NCBI GenBank assembly: GCA_052143575.1
Contig: JBKQSP010000025.1
Location: 1 to 64,000, forward strand
Direction: 5' to 3'
DNA from: JAKACA01 sp052143575
GTDB taxonomy: Bacteria > Actinomycetota > Acidimicrobiia > Acidimicrobiales > Bog-793
Length of the DNA: 64,000 bases
Made by a program: the position numbers and the translations under genes. Positions 44,196 to 52,138 of this stretch are shown here, piece after piece (position 1 is the stretch's first letter; each line of letters begins with the position of its first letter). The notes below the pieces were generated by a model, which was not told the origin of the DNA, ran no database searches, and saw only the letters and a program-made list of their open reading frames with translations.

Positions 44196-46874
44196 TTAGC
44201 GGCCGATCTGACCGATTCCCTCGTGACCGGTCCGAGTCGATCTCAGCTGGCCGGAAATCACCCGCAACGGCGGCGGAAGTTCGCGGGAGAAGTACAGCCT
44301 GGGCCGGGTCGCCAGCCACTCTCTCAACGTAGAGGCACTTAAGGGTCGAGCCAGGTAGTAGCCCTGCACAGCATCGCAACCGGCGTCAGCCAGCACGGCG
44401 CAGGTCAGCTCGTCCTCAGCGCCTTCGGCGACGACTTGCAAGTTGAGCGAGTGCGCCATGGTGATGGACGAGCGGACGATGATGGCGTTGCTCTGGTCCG
44501 TGACCATGTTCGTGATGAAGGAACGGTCGATCTTGAGCTCGGTCAGCGGGAGCCGGTGGAGGTAGGCGAGCGAGGAGTAACCCGTCCCGTAGTCGTCCAC
44601 CGCCACACGTACGCCGAGCTGCCCGAGCTTGCTGAGGACACTGCTCGCCTCGCCGAGGTCGGCCATGACCTCGGTTTCGGTTACCTCGAGCGTGAGCGAG
44701 CCGGGCGACAGGCCGTTCGCGCTGAGGCGGGCGGCAACCTTGTCGACGATCGAGTGATGGGTGAGGTCCCGGCCGGAGAGGTTGACCGAGACGCCGATCG
44801 GCATCCCGGCGGCTTGCCACTTCGCCGCCTCGGTGCACGCCTCGGACAGCACGAAGTCCGTGATGTCGCCGATGAGGCCCATCTGGGCGGCGATGGCGAT
44901 GAACTCGTCTGCCGGCACTTGCCCGAACTCCGGGTGGTCCCATCGGCAGAGCGCCTCGACACGAACGAGCTCGCCCGTCGACAGTAGGGCGATCGGCTGG
45001 TAGACGACGTGCAATCCGCCCTGGGCGAGAGCCTGCGCCAGCTGCCCGCCGAGGACGAGCTTGCGCTGCATGTTCTGGTCCTGCGAGGGCGAGTAGAGCT
45101 CCAAGCCCGAGCGCTTCTCTTTCGCGAGGTACATGGCGATGTCCGCCCGCTGCAGCAGGGTCGCAACGTTGTCGCCGTGTTCGGGGGCGAGGGCGACTCC
45201 GGCGCTCGCTCGCACGGCGAGCGTCATCCCGTCGACGAGCATCGGTTGGGTGAGGGCCGTTTCCAGGTCTCGCACGATGCCGATGGCCTCTTCGGGACCG
45301 ATGATGTCGGTGACGATGACGGCAAACTCGTCGCCGCCGAGGCGGGCGACGGTGGCCCGTCCGTGGGCGGCCCTGACGAGGCACTCGGCCACCTCGCACA
45401 AGAGTCGGTCGCCCGTCTCGTGCCCGAGCGTGTCGTTCACTTCCTTGAAGCGATCGAGGTCGAGCAAGGCGACGGCGGCCCGTCCCGTCTCGGCGAGTGC
45501 GGCTGTCGCTCGCTCCAGGAACAGTGAGCGGTTCGGCAGTCCCGTGAGGGTGTCGTGCAGCGCTTGATGCGACCGGCTCTCTGCCTCGAGGCGGAGCTCC
45601 TCGACGAGTCGAGCCCGTTCCAAGGTCGTGCTGGCATGGGCGGCGAGCGCCTCGAAGAGGCGGAGGTCATCGTCGTCGAAGGCGTCGAGCTGCTCCTGGC
45701 GATCGAGCGCCAGGAGGGCGCCGAAGACGCGGTCGCCGCTCGTGAGCGGCGCCACGAGCGCCTCGCGGAAGCGCCCGATGACCGGGTCGGCGATCTGCTC
45801 CGACTCACCCGGGCCGAGCGCTCGAACGTGCATGCTGGCTCGTCCTCGTGAAATCACCTGCGTGAGCGTCGACGAGCCGTCGAGCCGAATGTCGTTCGCG
45901 AAGGAACGCTCCTCGTCGCGCAACGAGACATGGCGACCGACCGGCCACTCTTCACACAGCAGGATCTCGGCCCCGTTGGCGCGCATGACCGACTGCACCC
46001 GCTCGAGTACCGCCCACACGGTCTGGGCGGGCTCGATCTGCGACCCGCCAAGCGACCGCCCGAAGTCGTAGAGCTGTTGAAGCGCTCCGAAGCGCTTGGT
46101 GAGCCGGAGGTAGCCGCGGTAGGCGAACACGATCATGCCGCCCACGACGAGGAGTGGGAGCAAGGCAAAGCGGCTCCCGACGCCGGCGGCGTCGAGAACG
46201 ACGAAAGCCAGACCGATGCTCGCAAGGAGCAACAGGGCGAACGTCAGGAACTCAAAGCGGCTCGTGCGCGGCCGGCTCTGCCCGTGCATGCGCACGACGA
46301 GGGCGACGGCTGCTTGCCCGGCGAGGGCGGCGACGGCAAGCGCGGCTGCCCCGGCCGCCCACCCGAGTGGCCCGGAGGCAGAGGAAGACCCCTGGAGAAT
46401 CCCGCGGTAGACCGTCTCGGCGACGACGGCGGTGAAGGCACCGTTGGCGAGATTGAACGTCAGCTTCAGGGGCGATTGACGGCGCACGACACCAAACCCG
46501 ATCGCACCACCGACGACCCGCCCAAGGACGAGCACGAGCGGGGTGGCGAAGACGAGCCCGAGGAGCAAGGGGACTTCGCCGAGGCTGAACAGGTACGTGT
46601 GTCCGCGGTGGTGGAACGACACCGGCGCCAACACGGCAGCGGCCGAGAGCACGATCAGGAAGACGGCCGCCCACGGCTGCGCAATCGGGTTCGGAACCGG
46701 AACGAGCCCGACACGGCGGAGCGGGCCTAACAGCAGTGCCACTGACACCACGACGAGCAGACCGGAGAGGATCGCAACCCGCACGGAGGGGCTTGACTTC
46801 GCCGCGGCGCCGTCTTGTGGCACCTGAGCTGTCGCAGAAAGCGGCGGGGGCGCCAGGCCGGCCGAAATGCTCAT
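44196..46874 (-). CDS. Membrane GAF-GGDEF-EAL cyclic-di-GMP protein
   Basis: An 892-residue protein: a membrane region of about 8 TM helices (residues 30-270), a GAF-like domain (about 290-450, with EPAQTVWAVLERVQSVMRANGAEILL), GGDEF (RLGGDEFAVIV, 513-517) and EAL (VEALCRWDHPEFG, 640-642). The GGDEF motif is intact but the inhibitory RxxD is missing: the five-residue-upstream position reads HGRA. EAL residues are present: NLSGRD, EVTETEVM, DDYGTGYSS, LKIDRSFI, AEGAED. The net activity cannot be told. I set the start at ATG 46874, since the 63 in-frame bases before it use codons atypical for this genome; ATG 46937 is the alternative. Confidence 0.91.
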   Translation of the reverse strand: MSISAGLAPPPLSATAQVPQDGAAAKSSPSVRVAILSGLLVVVSVALLLGPLRRVGLVPVPNPIAQPWAAVFLIVLSAAAVLAPVSFHHRGHTYLFSLGEVPLLLGLVFATPLVLVLGRVVGGAIGFGVVRRQSPLKLTFNLANGAFTAVVAETVYRGILQGSSSASGPLGWAAGAAALAVAALAGQAAVALVVRMHGQSRPRTSRFEFLTFALLLLASIGLAFVVLDAAGVGSRFALLPLLVVGGMIVFAYRGYLRLTKRFGALQQLYDFGRSLGGSQIEPAQTVWAVLERVQSVMRANGAEILLCEEWPVGRHVSLRDEERSFANDIRLDGSSTLTQVISRGRASMHVRALGPGESEQIADPVIGRFREALVAPLTSGDRVFGALLALDRQEQLDAFDDDDLRLFEALAAHASTTLERARLVEELRLEAESRSHQALHDTLTGLPNRSLFLERATAALAETGRAAVALLDLDRFKEVNDTLGHETGDRLLCEVAECLVRAAHGRATVARLGGDEFAVIVTDIIGPEEAIGIVRDLETALTQPMLVDGMTLAVRASAGVALAPEHGDNVATLLQRADIAMYLAKEKRSGLELYSPSQDQNMQRKLVLGGQLAQALAQGGLHVVYQPIALLSTGELVRVEALCRWDHPEFGQVPADEFIAIAAQMGLIGDITDFVLSEACTEAAKWQAAGMPIGVSVNLSGRDLTHHSIVDKVAARLSANGLSPGSLTLEVTETEVMADLGEASSVLSKLGQLGVRVAVDDYGTGYSSLAYLHRLPLTELKIDRSFITNMVTDQSNAIIVRSSITMAHSLNLQVVAEGAEDELTCAVLADAGCDAVQGYYLARPLSASTLREWLATRPRLYFSRELPPPLRVISGQLRSTRTGHEGIGQIGR

Positions 46875-47125
46875 TGAGCTGCGTGTTTCCGCTGGATACA
46901 ACGGCAATCTCGCGGCGCGCTCACTGATTTCCGTCATGCCCAAGCGGGCGCGGTCGACCGTGTGGTCGTGCGGTGACACTGACTTTCTTATCGACGGCCG
47001 ATCAGGGATTCTTGAGACGTTTCTCTCTTGTGCCGCCCATGAGGCACGAACGCTGTCAATAGTGCGTCGGAGCCAGGTGCGCGGCCGTTTGCCGTCGGGT
47101 CGCTCGTCTGTCGCCATTGCCGTGC

Positions 47126-48028
47126 CTAGAGGTTCGTCTCGTCGGGCGGGGGCAGCTCATCGGCCGGCGCTGTGAAGCCGACTTCTGTGCTGTCAGCCAC
47201 TGCCTCATCCATCGCCCGCCACCTCGAACCGACGGTGTATGCCGTCATCGAAAGGGAGCCAAAGGCATAGCCGTCTACGAGCACGTCTGAGGTGTCGCCC
47301 GCCGCTGCTGCCAAGCCAGCTATGTAGGCGAGAGGCAGGAAGTGGTCGGGCGTCGGCACAGCCAGGCCGGCGTCGGGATGCTCGGCCAGCCGAGCGATGT
47401 CACCAGGTGCTTCGTTCATGATGCAGCGGGCTTCGTCGTCGAATCGTTGCGCCCAATCGAAGCCCGCATCGGGGATGCCCCGATCCATCCGTTGCAGATT
47501 GTGGACGACGTTGCCACTGCCGATGATGAGCACGCCGTCCTCGCGCAGTGGGGCAAGGCGCTGTCCGATTTCGAAGTGGTACTCGATCGGCTGCAGAGCA
47601 TTGATCGACAGCTGCACGACGGGAATGTCGGCTTCCGGGAAGGCGTGGGCGAGAACCGACCAGGTGCCGTGATCGATGCCCCAGCTGTCCTCGTCGAGAC
47701 CGACCCAGTGAGGCTTGACGATCTCGACGACTTTGGCTGCAATGTCGGGAGCGCCGGCCACCGGATAATCGAATGCAAACAGCTCCGGAGGGAAGCCATA
47801 GAAGTCGTGGATGACGCGGGGCCGCGCCATGGCGGTCACGGCGGTGGCGTGGATGAACCAGTGCGCCGAAATGGCGAGGATGGCGCGCGGTCGCGGTGCC
47901 GAGGCACCAAAGGCAGACCATGCGTGCGTGTAACGGTTGTTCTCAAGGGCGTTCATCGGGTTGCCATGGCCGAGAAAGGCTGCCGGCATCATCGTCGGCT
48001 CCGGATTCACCTCCGTCGTGACCGTCAT
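47126..48028 (-). CDS. DODA-type extradiol dioxygenase (YgiD family)
   Basis: A 300-residue protein of the class III extradiol dioxygenase family. FLGHGNPMNAL, ISAHWF, DHGTWSVL, GSGNVVHNL and PTPDHFLPL give the family motifs; the histidines of GHGNP and SAHW-like stretches bind the metal and H of DHGTW is the second-sphere acid. Relatives cleave 4,5-DOPA or related catechols, and E. coli YgiD is of this group. The substrate in this organism is unknown. GTG 48031 lies one codon ahead; I chose ATG 48028. It is followed by 250 bp of lower-GC spacer before the cyclic-di-GMP gene, so probably monocistronic. Confidence 0.93.
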   Translation of the reverse strand: MTVTTEVNPEPTMMPAAFLGHGNPMNALENNRYTHAWSAFGASAPRPRAILAISAHWFIHATAVTAMARPRVIHDFYGFPPELFAFDYPVAGAPDIAAKVVEIVKPHWVGLDEDSWGIDHGTWSVLAHAFPEADIPVVQLSINALQPIEYHFEIGQRLAPLREDGVLIIGSGNVVHNLQRMDRGIPDAGFDWAQRFDDEARCIMNEAPGDIARLAEHPDAGLAVPTPDHFLPLAYIAGLAAAAGDTSDVLVDGYAFGSLSMTAYTVGSRWRAMDEAVADSTEVGFTAPADELPPPDETNL

Positions 48029-48341
48029 CACACGATGCCTAATTGCCGCATGCGAGACTCTCGTTGTCGCGGCGCGCCGCCGGCAACGGGCAGGTCCGGG
48101 GCGGTCGTGGATGAGGTATGCAGCGACACGACGGCGATGTGAAGACGGCCGAGATCATTTCGACCGCGCCAAAGTCCGAAGCCCAGATCGTCGTCACCAC
48201 GTCAGCTTACGCGAGCGGGCCAGCCTCCTCGTACCGAGCCCCCTTTCGGTCATGGCGGAGGCGGATGGGTTCGTGGAAGCAGGCTTCGATACATGCGTGG
48301 CTGTCTGCTGCGAAGCCGTCCTTTGGTGAATACTCGCGCCC
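48029..48341. other. Divergent intergenic region between dioxygenase and methyltransferase genes
   Basis: About 310 bp with no gene I can support. It must hold both promoters, but I cannot place clear hexamers. A two-part hairpin is visible at 48062-48088: CGTTG/CAACG outside and CGGCG/CGCCG inside, with a small asymmetric bulge. Its position about 35 bp ahead of the dioxygenase start would suit an operator. Confidence 0.4.
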
Positions 48342-48917
48342 ATGGACGCTGCGACTGTCGCCGTGTACGAGCGCGTCGCTGTCACGTGGAAAGAGCGAAG
48401 AGGGGACACGACTGACGGGCTCGGCAGGCAGTTCCGCCAGCGCGTCGGAGCTGGGTTGGTGGCAGATCTGGGGTGCGGTGCCGGTCGCTATCTCGGTGAG
48501 CTCGACGGGCCCGTTCTCGGCGTCGACGCCACGGCGGCGATGCTGACCCTGGCGCGACCTCGCGGCTGCCCGCTCCTGCAGGGTGACCTGGAGGCGCTCC
48601 CGCTGGCTGACGGAACTGTCGCCGGCGCCTTTGCCCGGCATTCGTATCTGCATCTTCCGAAGGCGAGGCTCCCGGGCGCTCTCGGGGAGGCAAAGAGAGT
48701 CCTGCGCGCCGGCGGCTGGTTGATGGTCACCCTCATAGCGGGGAGCTACGAGGGTTACGAGCTTCCTGATGACGACTTCCCCGGGCGTTACTTCGCCTGC
48801 TGGACGAGCCCCGAGCTGTCTTCGGTTCTCGCGGCGGCCGGCTTCTCCGAAGTCCGTGTCACGACCGTCGATCGTCGACACGGAGCACAGGACTTGCTCG
48901 CAACGGCGAGGTGCTGA
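48342..48917 (+). CDS. Class I SAM-dependent methyltransferase
   Basis: A 191-residue Rossmann-fold methyltransferase. LVADLGCGAGRYLGEL is motif I for SAM binding, VLGVDATAAMLTLAR is motif II with the ribose-binding Asp, and GDLEALPLADGTVAGAFARHSYLHL and LGEAKRVLRAGGWLMVTLI are motifs III and IV of the Methyltransf_11/25 group. It is short for the family and has no obvious extra domain, so the substrate is not indicated. The ATG lies 24 bp before an uninterrupted YERVAVTWKERRGDTT start typical of the family. Convergent with the CMD-family gene. Confidence 0.88.
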   Translation: MDAATVAVYERVAVTWKERRGDTTDGLGRQFRQRVGAGLVADLGCGAGRYLGELDGPVLGVDATAAMLTLARPRGCPLLQGDLEALPLADGTVAGAFARHSYLHLPKARLPGALGEAKRVLRAGGWLMVTLIAGSYEGYELPDDDFPGRYFACWTSPELSSVLAAAGFSEVRVTTVDRRHGAQDLLATARC

Positions 48918-48943
48918 GGAACGAGGCGGCGCCGGCGCCCAAA

Positions 48944-49267
48944 TCAGGGCTCGGACGAGAGCACCTCATCGGTCCATGAGAAGGCAGCGACCGCAGCCGG
49001 GAACCCCCGCGTTGTGATCGCCAGAGCGACGACGTGCAGGATCTCCTCCGGGGTGGCGCCAGCGGCGAGGGCCCGACGGGTGTTCGATCGAACGGCGCCC
49101 TCCGCCATCGCCCCGACGGCGATGCCGAGCTTCACGAGACGCTGAGTGCGCTCGTCGAGCGGTCCCGCCTGCTCGGTGGCCTCCCCGAGAGCATCGAGAG
49201 CGTCGGCGACGGCCGGCAGGCGCGACCGCAGGCGAAGGTAAACGTCAGGTAGGTAATCGCCGGTCAC
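48944..49267 (-). CDS. Carboxymuconolactone-decarboxylase-family protein without cysteines
   Basis: A 107-residue all-helical protein of the CMD/AhpD superfamily. LDERTQRLVKLGIAVGAMAEGAVRSNTRRALAAGATPEEILHVVALAITTRGFPAAVAAFSW is the family core. The peroxidase pair C-x-x-C of AhpD is replaced by EGAVRS, so thiol peroxidase activity is not expected. The Glu in this position is kept in a recognised non-cysteine subgroup whose reaction is unknown to me. It may belong to the same transcript as the DinB-like gene upstream, 60 nt away. Confidence 0.82.
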   Translation of the reverse strand: MTGDYLPDVYLRLRSRLPAVADALDALGEATEQAGPLDERTQRLVKLGIAVGAMAEGAVRSNTRRALAAGATPEEILHVVALAITTRGFPAAVAAFSWTDEVLSSEP

Positions 49268-49327
49268 TGAACTTCCTCTTCTCTCGGTCGGACTGCTCGG
49301 GCGTCATGCTAAAGGGCACCTCAGACG

Positions 49328-49780
49328 TCACGTCAACGCTCGTAACTGATCGACGTGCTCGCGTACGTGGTCCGGGGCGAGAAGACTCGAGAAGGCCACG
49401 GGACGCTGGATGCGGATGCGGCCGCCGTCCTCGATGATCGTGGGTGTCGTCGTGGCGGCCTGGTCGGCTGAGAGCTGAGCTGCCAGCGTGAGGAGCTCGC
49501 GTCCGCAGCGCTCCACCGTGGCGAGGAGCTCGGCCCTGCCGGCGGCGCTGTTGACGATGGCGTCGAGGTAGGGGCGCGACTGGGTAGGCCGGTTGTCGAC
49601 GACCGGGATTCGCCCCGACAACAGCTCGGCGCTGGCGGCGGCGAGCATCCGGCTGCTGGCGGCGACATGGGCGAGCACGCGGTCTGCGTCCCATTCCTTC
49701 TCCGAGGCGGCGCTGCGCCGGGGGGCGGCGGCCGCTTCCAACAAGGCGTGGTAAGCAGCTTCGAGCTCAGTGGTGTCCAC
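49328..49780 (-). CDS. DinB/mycothiol-dependent-isomerase-like protein
   Basis: A 150-residue helical protein. WDADRVLAHVAASSRMLAAASAELLSG near residues 30-56 and PDHVREHVDQLRAL at the C-terminus are the conserved helices of the DinB-like/maleylpyruvate isomerase N-terminal fold, in which three His residues usually bind a metal. Family members use mycothiol or bacillithiol in conjugation or isomerisation reactions, in line with an actinobacterial host. The start is GTG 49780, chosen since GGGGAGGAC stands at the right distance before it and the longer reading frame has shadow-like composition. Downstream of the molybdoenzyme operon, 64 nt after its last gene's stop... on the opposite side; it reads the same way, so a link is possible. 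Confidence 0.72.
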   Translation of the reverse strand: MDTTELEAAYHALLEAAAAPRRSAASEKEWDADRVLAHVAASSRMLAAASAELLSGRIPVVDNRPTQSRPYLDAIVNSAAGRAELLATVERCGRELLTLAAQLSADQAATTTPTIIEDGGRIRIQRPVAFSSLLAPDHVREHVDQLRALT

Positions 49781-49844
49781 GACGTCCTCCCCACGGGTCG
49801 GGGTCGGCCCCTCCTGGCAAGCGTCTCCCGAATCGCGGCGACGG

Positions 49845-51434
49845 TCAAGACCTTGCCGACAGGAGGCAGTCGCTGCAGCGGTTCTCGGCGAGCAGTCGGG
49901 CGGCGATCTCCGGGTGCGATGCGGCAATGCGCTGGGCGACGACGTCACCTGCGAGCCCAGCGGCGAGCGGCCCGCCACAGGAGGCGCAACGGTGGCCTCC
50001 ATCCAACATCTGGGCAATGGGACGGCGATGAGGGGTCAGGTTGTCGGAGGCGACGAGTCGCCGCAGCGTCACGACGCCCTCCGGGCACGATGCGACGCAG
50101 GCGTCACAGGCCGAGCAGTCTGCGGCGTCGAAGGAGAGCACGTAGGCGGCCGCCTCCGATTGGGTTGCCTGCAGGGCGCCCGTCGGGCAGGCGAGGACAC
50201 AGCACCCGCACGCAGAGCAGCCGGCAGCCTCGATGGCGATCTCGCCGAGGGGCGACGCCGGCGAGCCGACGCTCCAGGGCCGTCCTGTGCCGAGCGCCGG
50301 AGCCGACGAGATGATCGCCGAGAGGGCCTGCACGCTTGCTGCCGGTTCCCGCAACACGACCGCGATGGCACGGTCGGCCGGCGGCCGCCAGGGAGCATCG
50401 ATCGCCGGCACACCGTCGCCGACCGGACCTGCCACGAGTCCGCCCAGCTGCGGGGCGGCCGCTTCGATGAGGCGGGTGCACAGATCCGTCAACTCGTCCT
50501 CCCGCCGGGCGCACGCCTCCTCGCCGCAGCCGACGTGGGTGACGGCAACGCCGGCGCTCAGTAGCTGCAGAGCCCACCCGGCCGACACCATCTCGAGGGA
50601 CGGCACCTCGAGCGGCAGCCACCTCCCGCCGGGAGCCACGTCGGCCGTCGCTTCCCTGCACACGATGGCGACGCCGTCCACCACCCGTGTTCCCAACCGC
50701 AGAGCCGCCGTGGCGAGGGCGCTCGCGGCGGCCTCGAGCTGGCCGATCGACGTGCCGTTGAGCGAGATGGCGCCCGACGGGCAGGCGCTCAGGCACGCAC
50801 CGCACCCCGTGCAGGCGGAGGGATCGACGGAAAGGCCACCCTCGACGAGGTGGAGGGCACCATGTGGACAGGCCGTCAGGCAGGCAGTGCAGCGGCTGTC
50901 ACTCGGGCAGCGAGTCGCTCGCACGGCGGCGACGGGACGCCGCGCCATCTCGCCGGGGCGAAAGAGGCTGCGGCGCGAGACGTCCACCGATCGGGGCGCC
51001 AGGCGTTCGCGCACGGGCTCCTCGAGGTCGGCGGCGGCGAGGCGGGCCAGGGCGGCGTCCATGTGAGCGATCGACTGCTCGGTGACGACGGCCGCCTGCG
51101 ACGTGGCGGCCGGCATCAGGTCGACGAGCTGGACGCCTGCGGGATGAAGGCCGGCACGGCGCAGATGGGCGATGATCTCGCCACGGCGCGTCCCGAGCTG
51201 GCGGCAGCCGACGGCGACGCGGCGACCGCCGAGACCTCGCAGCGCCAGGGCCAGGCGAGCGGGTTCCGAGCAGAGGTTCTTCACCACGAAGAGCCGGACG
51301 CCGCCATGACCGCGGGAGGACAGTCCCGTGGCGATGGCGCCTGCCGAGACCGGGCAGGGCTCGAGCTCGAAGAGATCTGAACAGAGAAGAACCACCGTGT
51401 CGCCGGCGGGCCCTGGCAGCGGCGACACCGCCAC
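49845..51434 (-). CDS. Large polyferredoxin with four [4Fe-4S] motifs and MvhD-like segments
   Basis: About 529 residues. Four ferredoxin motifs are visible: C182-x2-C185-x3-C189 with an earlier C176; C208-x2-C211-x2-C214-x3-C218; C406-x2-C409-x2-C412-x3-C416; and C440-x2-C443-x2-C446-x3-C450. A C-terminal pair C483-x2-C486 and C520-x2-C523 looks like a zinc or cluster site. The segments between (LLCSDLFELEPC...VAVGCRQLGT at 16-80 and LQLLSAGVAVTHVGCGEEAC at 289-308) resemble the MvhD-type hydrogenase iron-sulfur domain, by inference. It has no signal peptide. Start GTG 51434 (or 51428) directly follows the TorD gene. As the last gene of the molybdoenzyme operon it may link the enzyme to a cytoplasmic electron pool. 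Confidence 0.82.
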   Translation of the reverse strand: MAVSPLPGPAGDTVVLLCSDLFELEPCPVSAGAIATGLSSRGHGGVRLFVVKNLCSEPARLALALRGLGGRRVAVGCRQLGTRRGEIIAHLRRAGLHPAGVQLVDLMPAATSQAAVVTEQSIAHMDAALARLAAADLEEPVRERLAPRSVDVSRRSLFRPGEMARRPVAAVRATRCPSDSRCTACLTACPHGALHLVEGGLSVDPSACTGCGACLSACPSGAISLNGTSIGQLEAAASALATAALRLGTRVVDGVAIVCREATADVAPGGRWLPLEVPSLEMVSAGWALQLLSAGVAVTHVGCGEEACARREDELTDLCTRLIEAAAPQLGGLVAGPVGDGVPAIDAPWRPPADRAIAVVLREPAASVQALSAIISSAPALGTGRPWSVGSPASPLGEIAIEAAGCSACGCCVLACPTGALQATQSEAAAYVLSFDAADCSACDACVASCPEGVVTLRRLVASDNLTPHRRPIAQMLDGGHRCASCGGPLAAGLAGDVVAQRIAASHPEIAARLLAENRCSDCLLSARS

Positions 51435-51436
51435 CG

Positions 51437-52138
51437 CTACGGCGTCCCGGGCTGCGCCTCGCCGAGGGAGGCGAAGTAGTCCTGGATGTAGGAGAGCCAC
51501 TGCAGGCTGAGGCCGCTGAGCTCTCGGTAGAAGGAATGCTGCGCCTCGTGCGCGACGGCTCGGCAGAGCCGGGGCAGCCACTGCCTCAGGTGCTCGAGGA
51601 AAAGCGCATGAGCGACGGGCAGGGTTTCTTCGAACGAGAGGGCGTAGGCCAAGGCCTCGAGCTCGACGGCGACGTGATCGGGCAGCTCGCCGTTGGCGGG
51701 CGCCAGCTCGATCTCGAGCTCGCCGTAGAGGCGACGGAGATCGGCCGTGCAAGGCCCCATCAGGCTGCGCCGGATATCGACCGGCACGTCCTCTCTCCAA
51801 AACGACTCGTAGGGCGGGCAGGAGACGTGCCCCGGGCCGACGAAGAGGCGTTCGTACTCCTCGAGGAGGGCAGGCGCCTCGCCTCGGCTGACGGGCAGCC
51901 GGCCGACCCCGCCGCCGGTCGCAGGGGAGATGCGATCGCGTATGTCCGATTCGATCTCGGCCGCCTGTAGCCACGTGGCCACCTCGCCGGCGATCGGGCG
52001 GCTCCACCAGTGCGCCATGAGATCGAGGGCGACGATCACGGTGCTGCCGGCCTCCGGAACCTCGCCCTCACGTCGGGCTGGGGATCCGGCCCCCGCGATG
52101 GGGCGGCCGCCGTTCATCACGGGGGAGTCGAGAGCCAT
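51437..52138 (-). CDS. TorD/DmsD-family molybdoenzyme chaperone
   Basis: A 233-residue cytoplasmic chaperone. LLEEYERLFVGPGHVSCPPYESFWRED is the TorD-family signature (Y-x-x-L-F-x-G-P-G, then P-P-Y-E-S), followed by helical sequence ending in HSFYRELSGLSLQWLSYIQDYF. Such proteins bind the twin-arginine leader of a molybdoenzyme, help insert the bis-MGD cofactor and hold back export until the enzyme is mature. Its client is almost surely the Tat-leader molybdoenzyme three genes upstream. The ATG at 52138 overlaps the NrfD stop by one base (TGATG). The N-terminal 35 residues before VIVALDLMAHWW look unstructured, so a later start is possible. Confidence 0.9.
   Translation of the reverse strand: MALDSPVMNGGRPIAGAGSPARREGEVPEAGSTVIVALDLMAHWWSRPIAGEVATWLQAAEIESDIRDRISPATGGGVGRLPVSRGEAPALLEEYERLFVGPGHVSCPPYESFWREDVPVDIRRSLMGPCTADLRRLYGELEIELAPANGELPDHVAVELEALAYALSFEETLPVAHALFLEHLRQWLPRLCRAVAHEAQHSFYRELSGLSLQWLSYIQDYFASLGEAQPGTP

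Noticed and set aside
43939..44199. An 86-residue open frame in the long intergenic region
   Set aside because: It has no ribosome binding site and no coherent composition, and it overlaps the structured leader; kept as non-coding.
44196..47117. The full 973-residue version of the GAF-GGDEF-EAL protein
   Set aside because: The first 81 codons lie in a lower-GC spacer and use codons atypical for this genome, so ATG 46874 is the better start.
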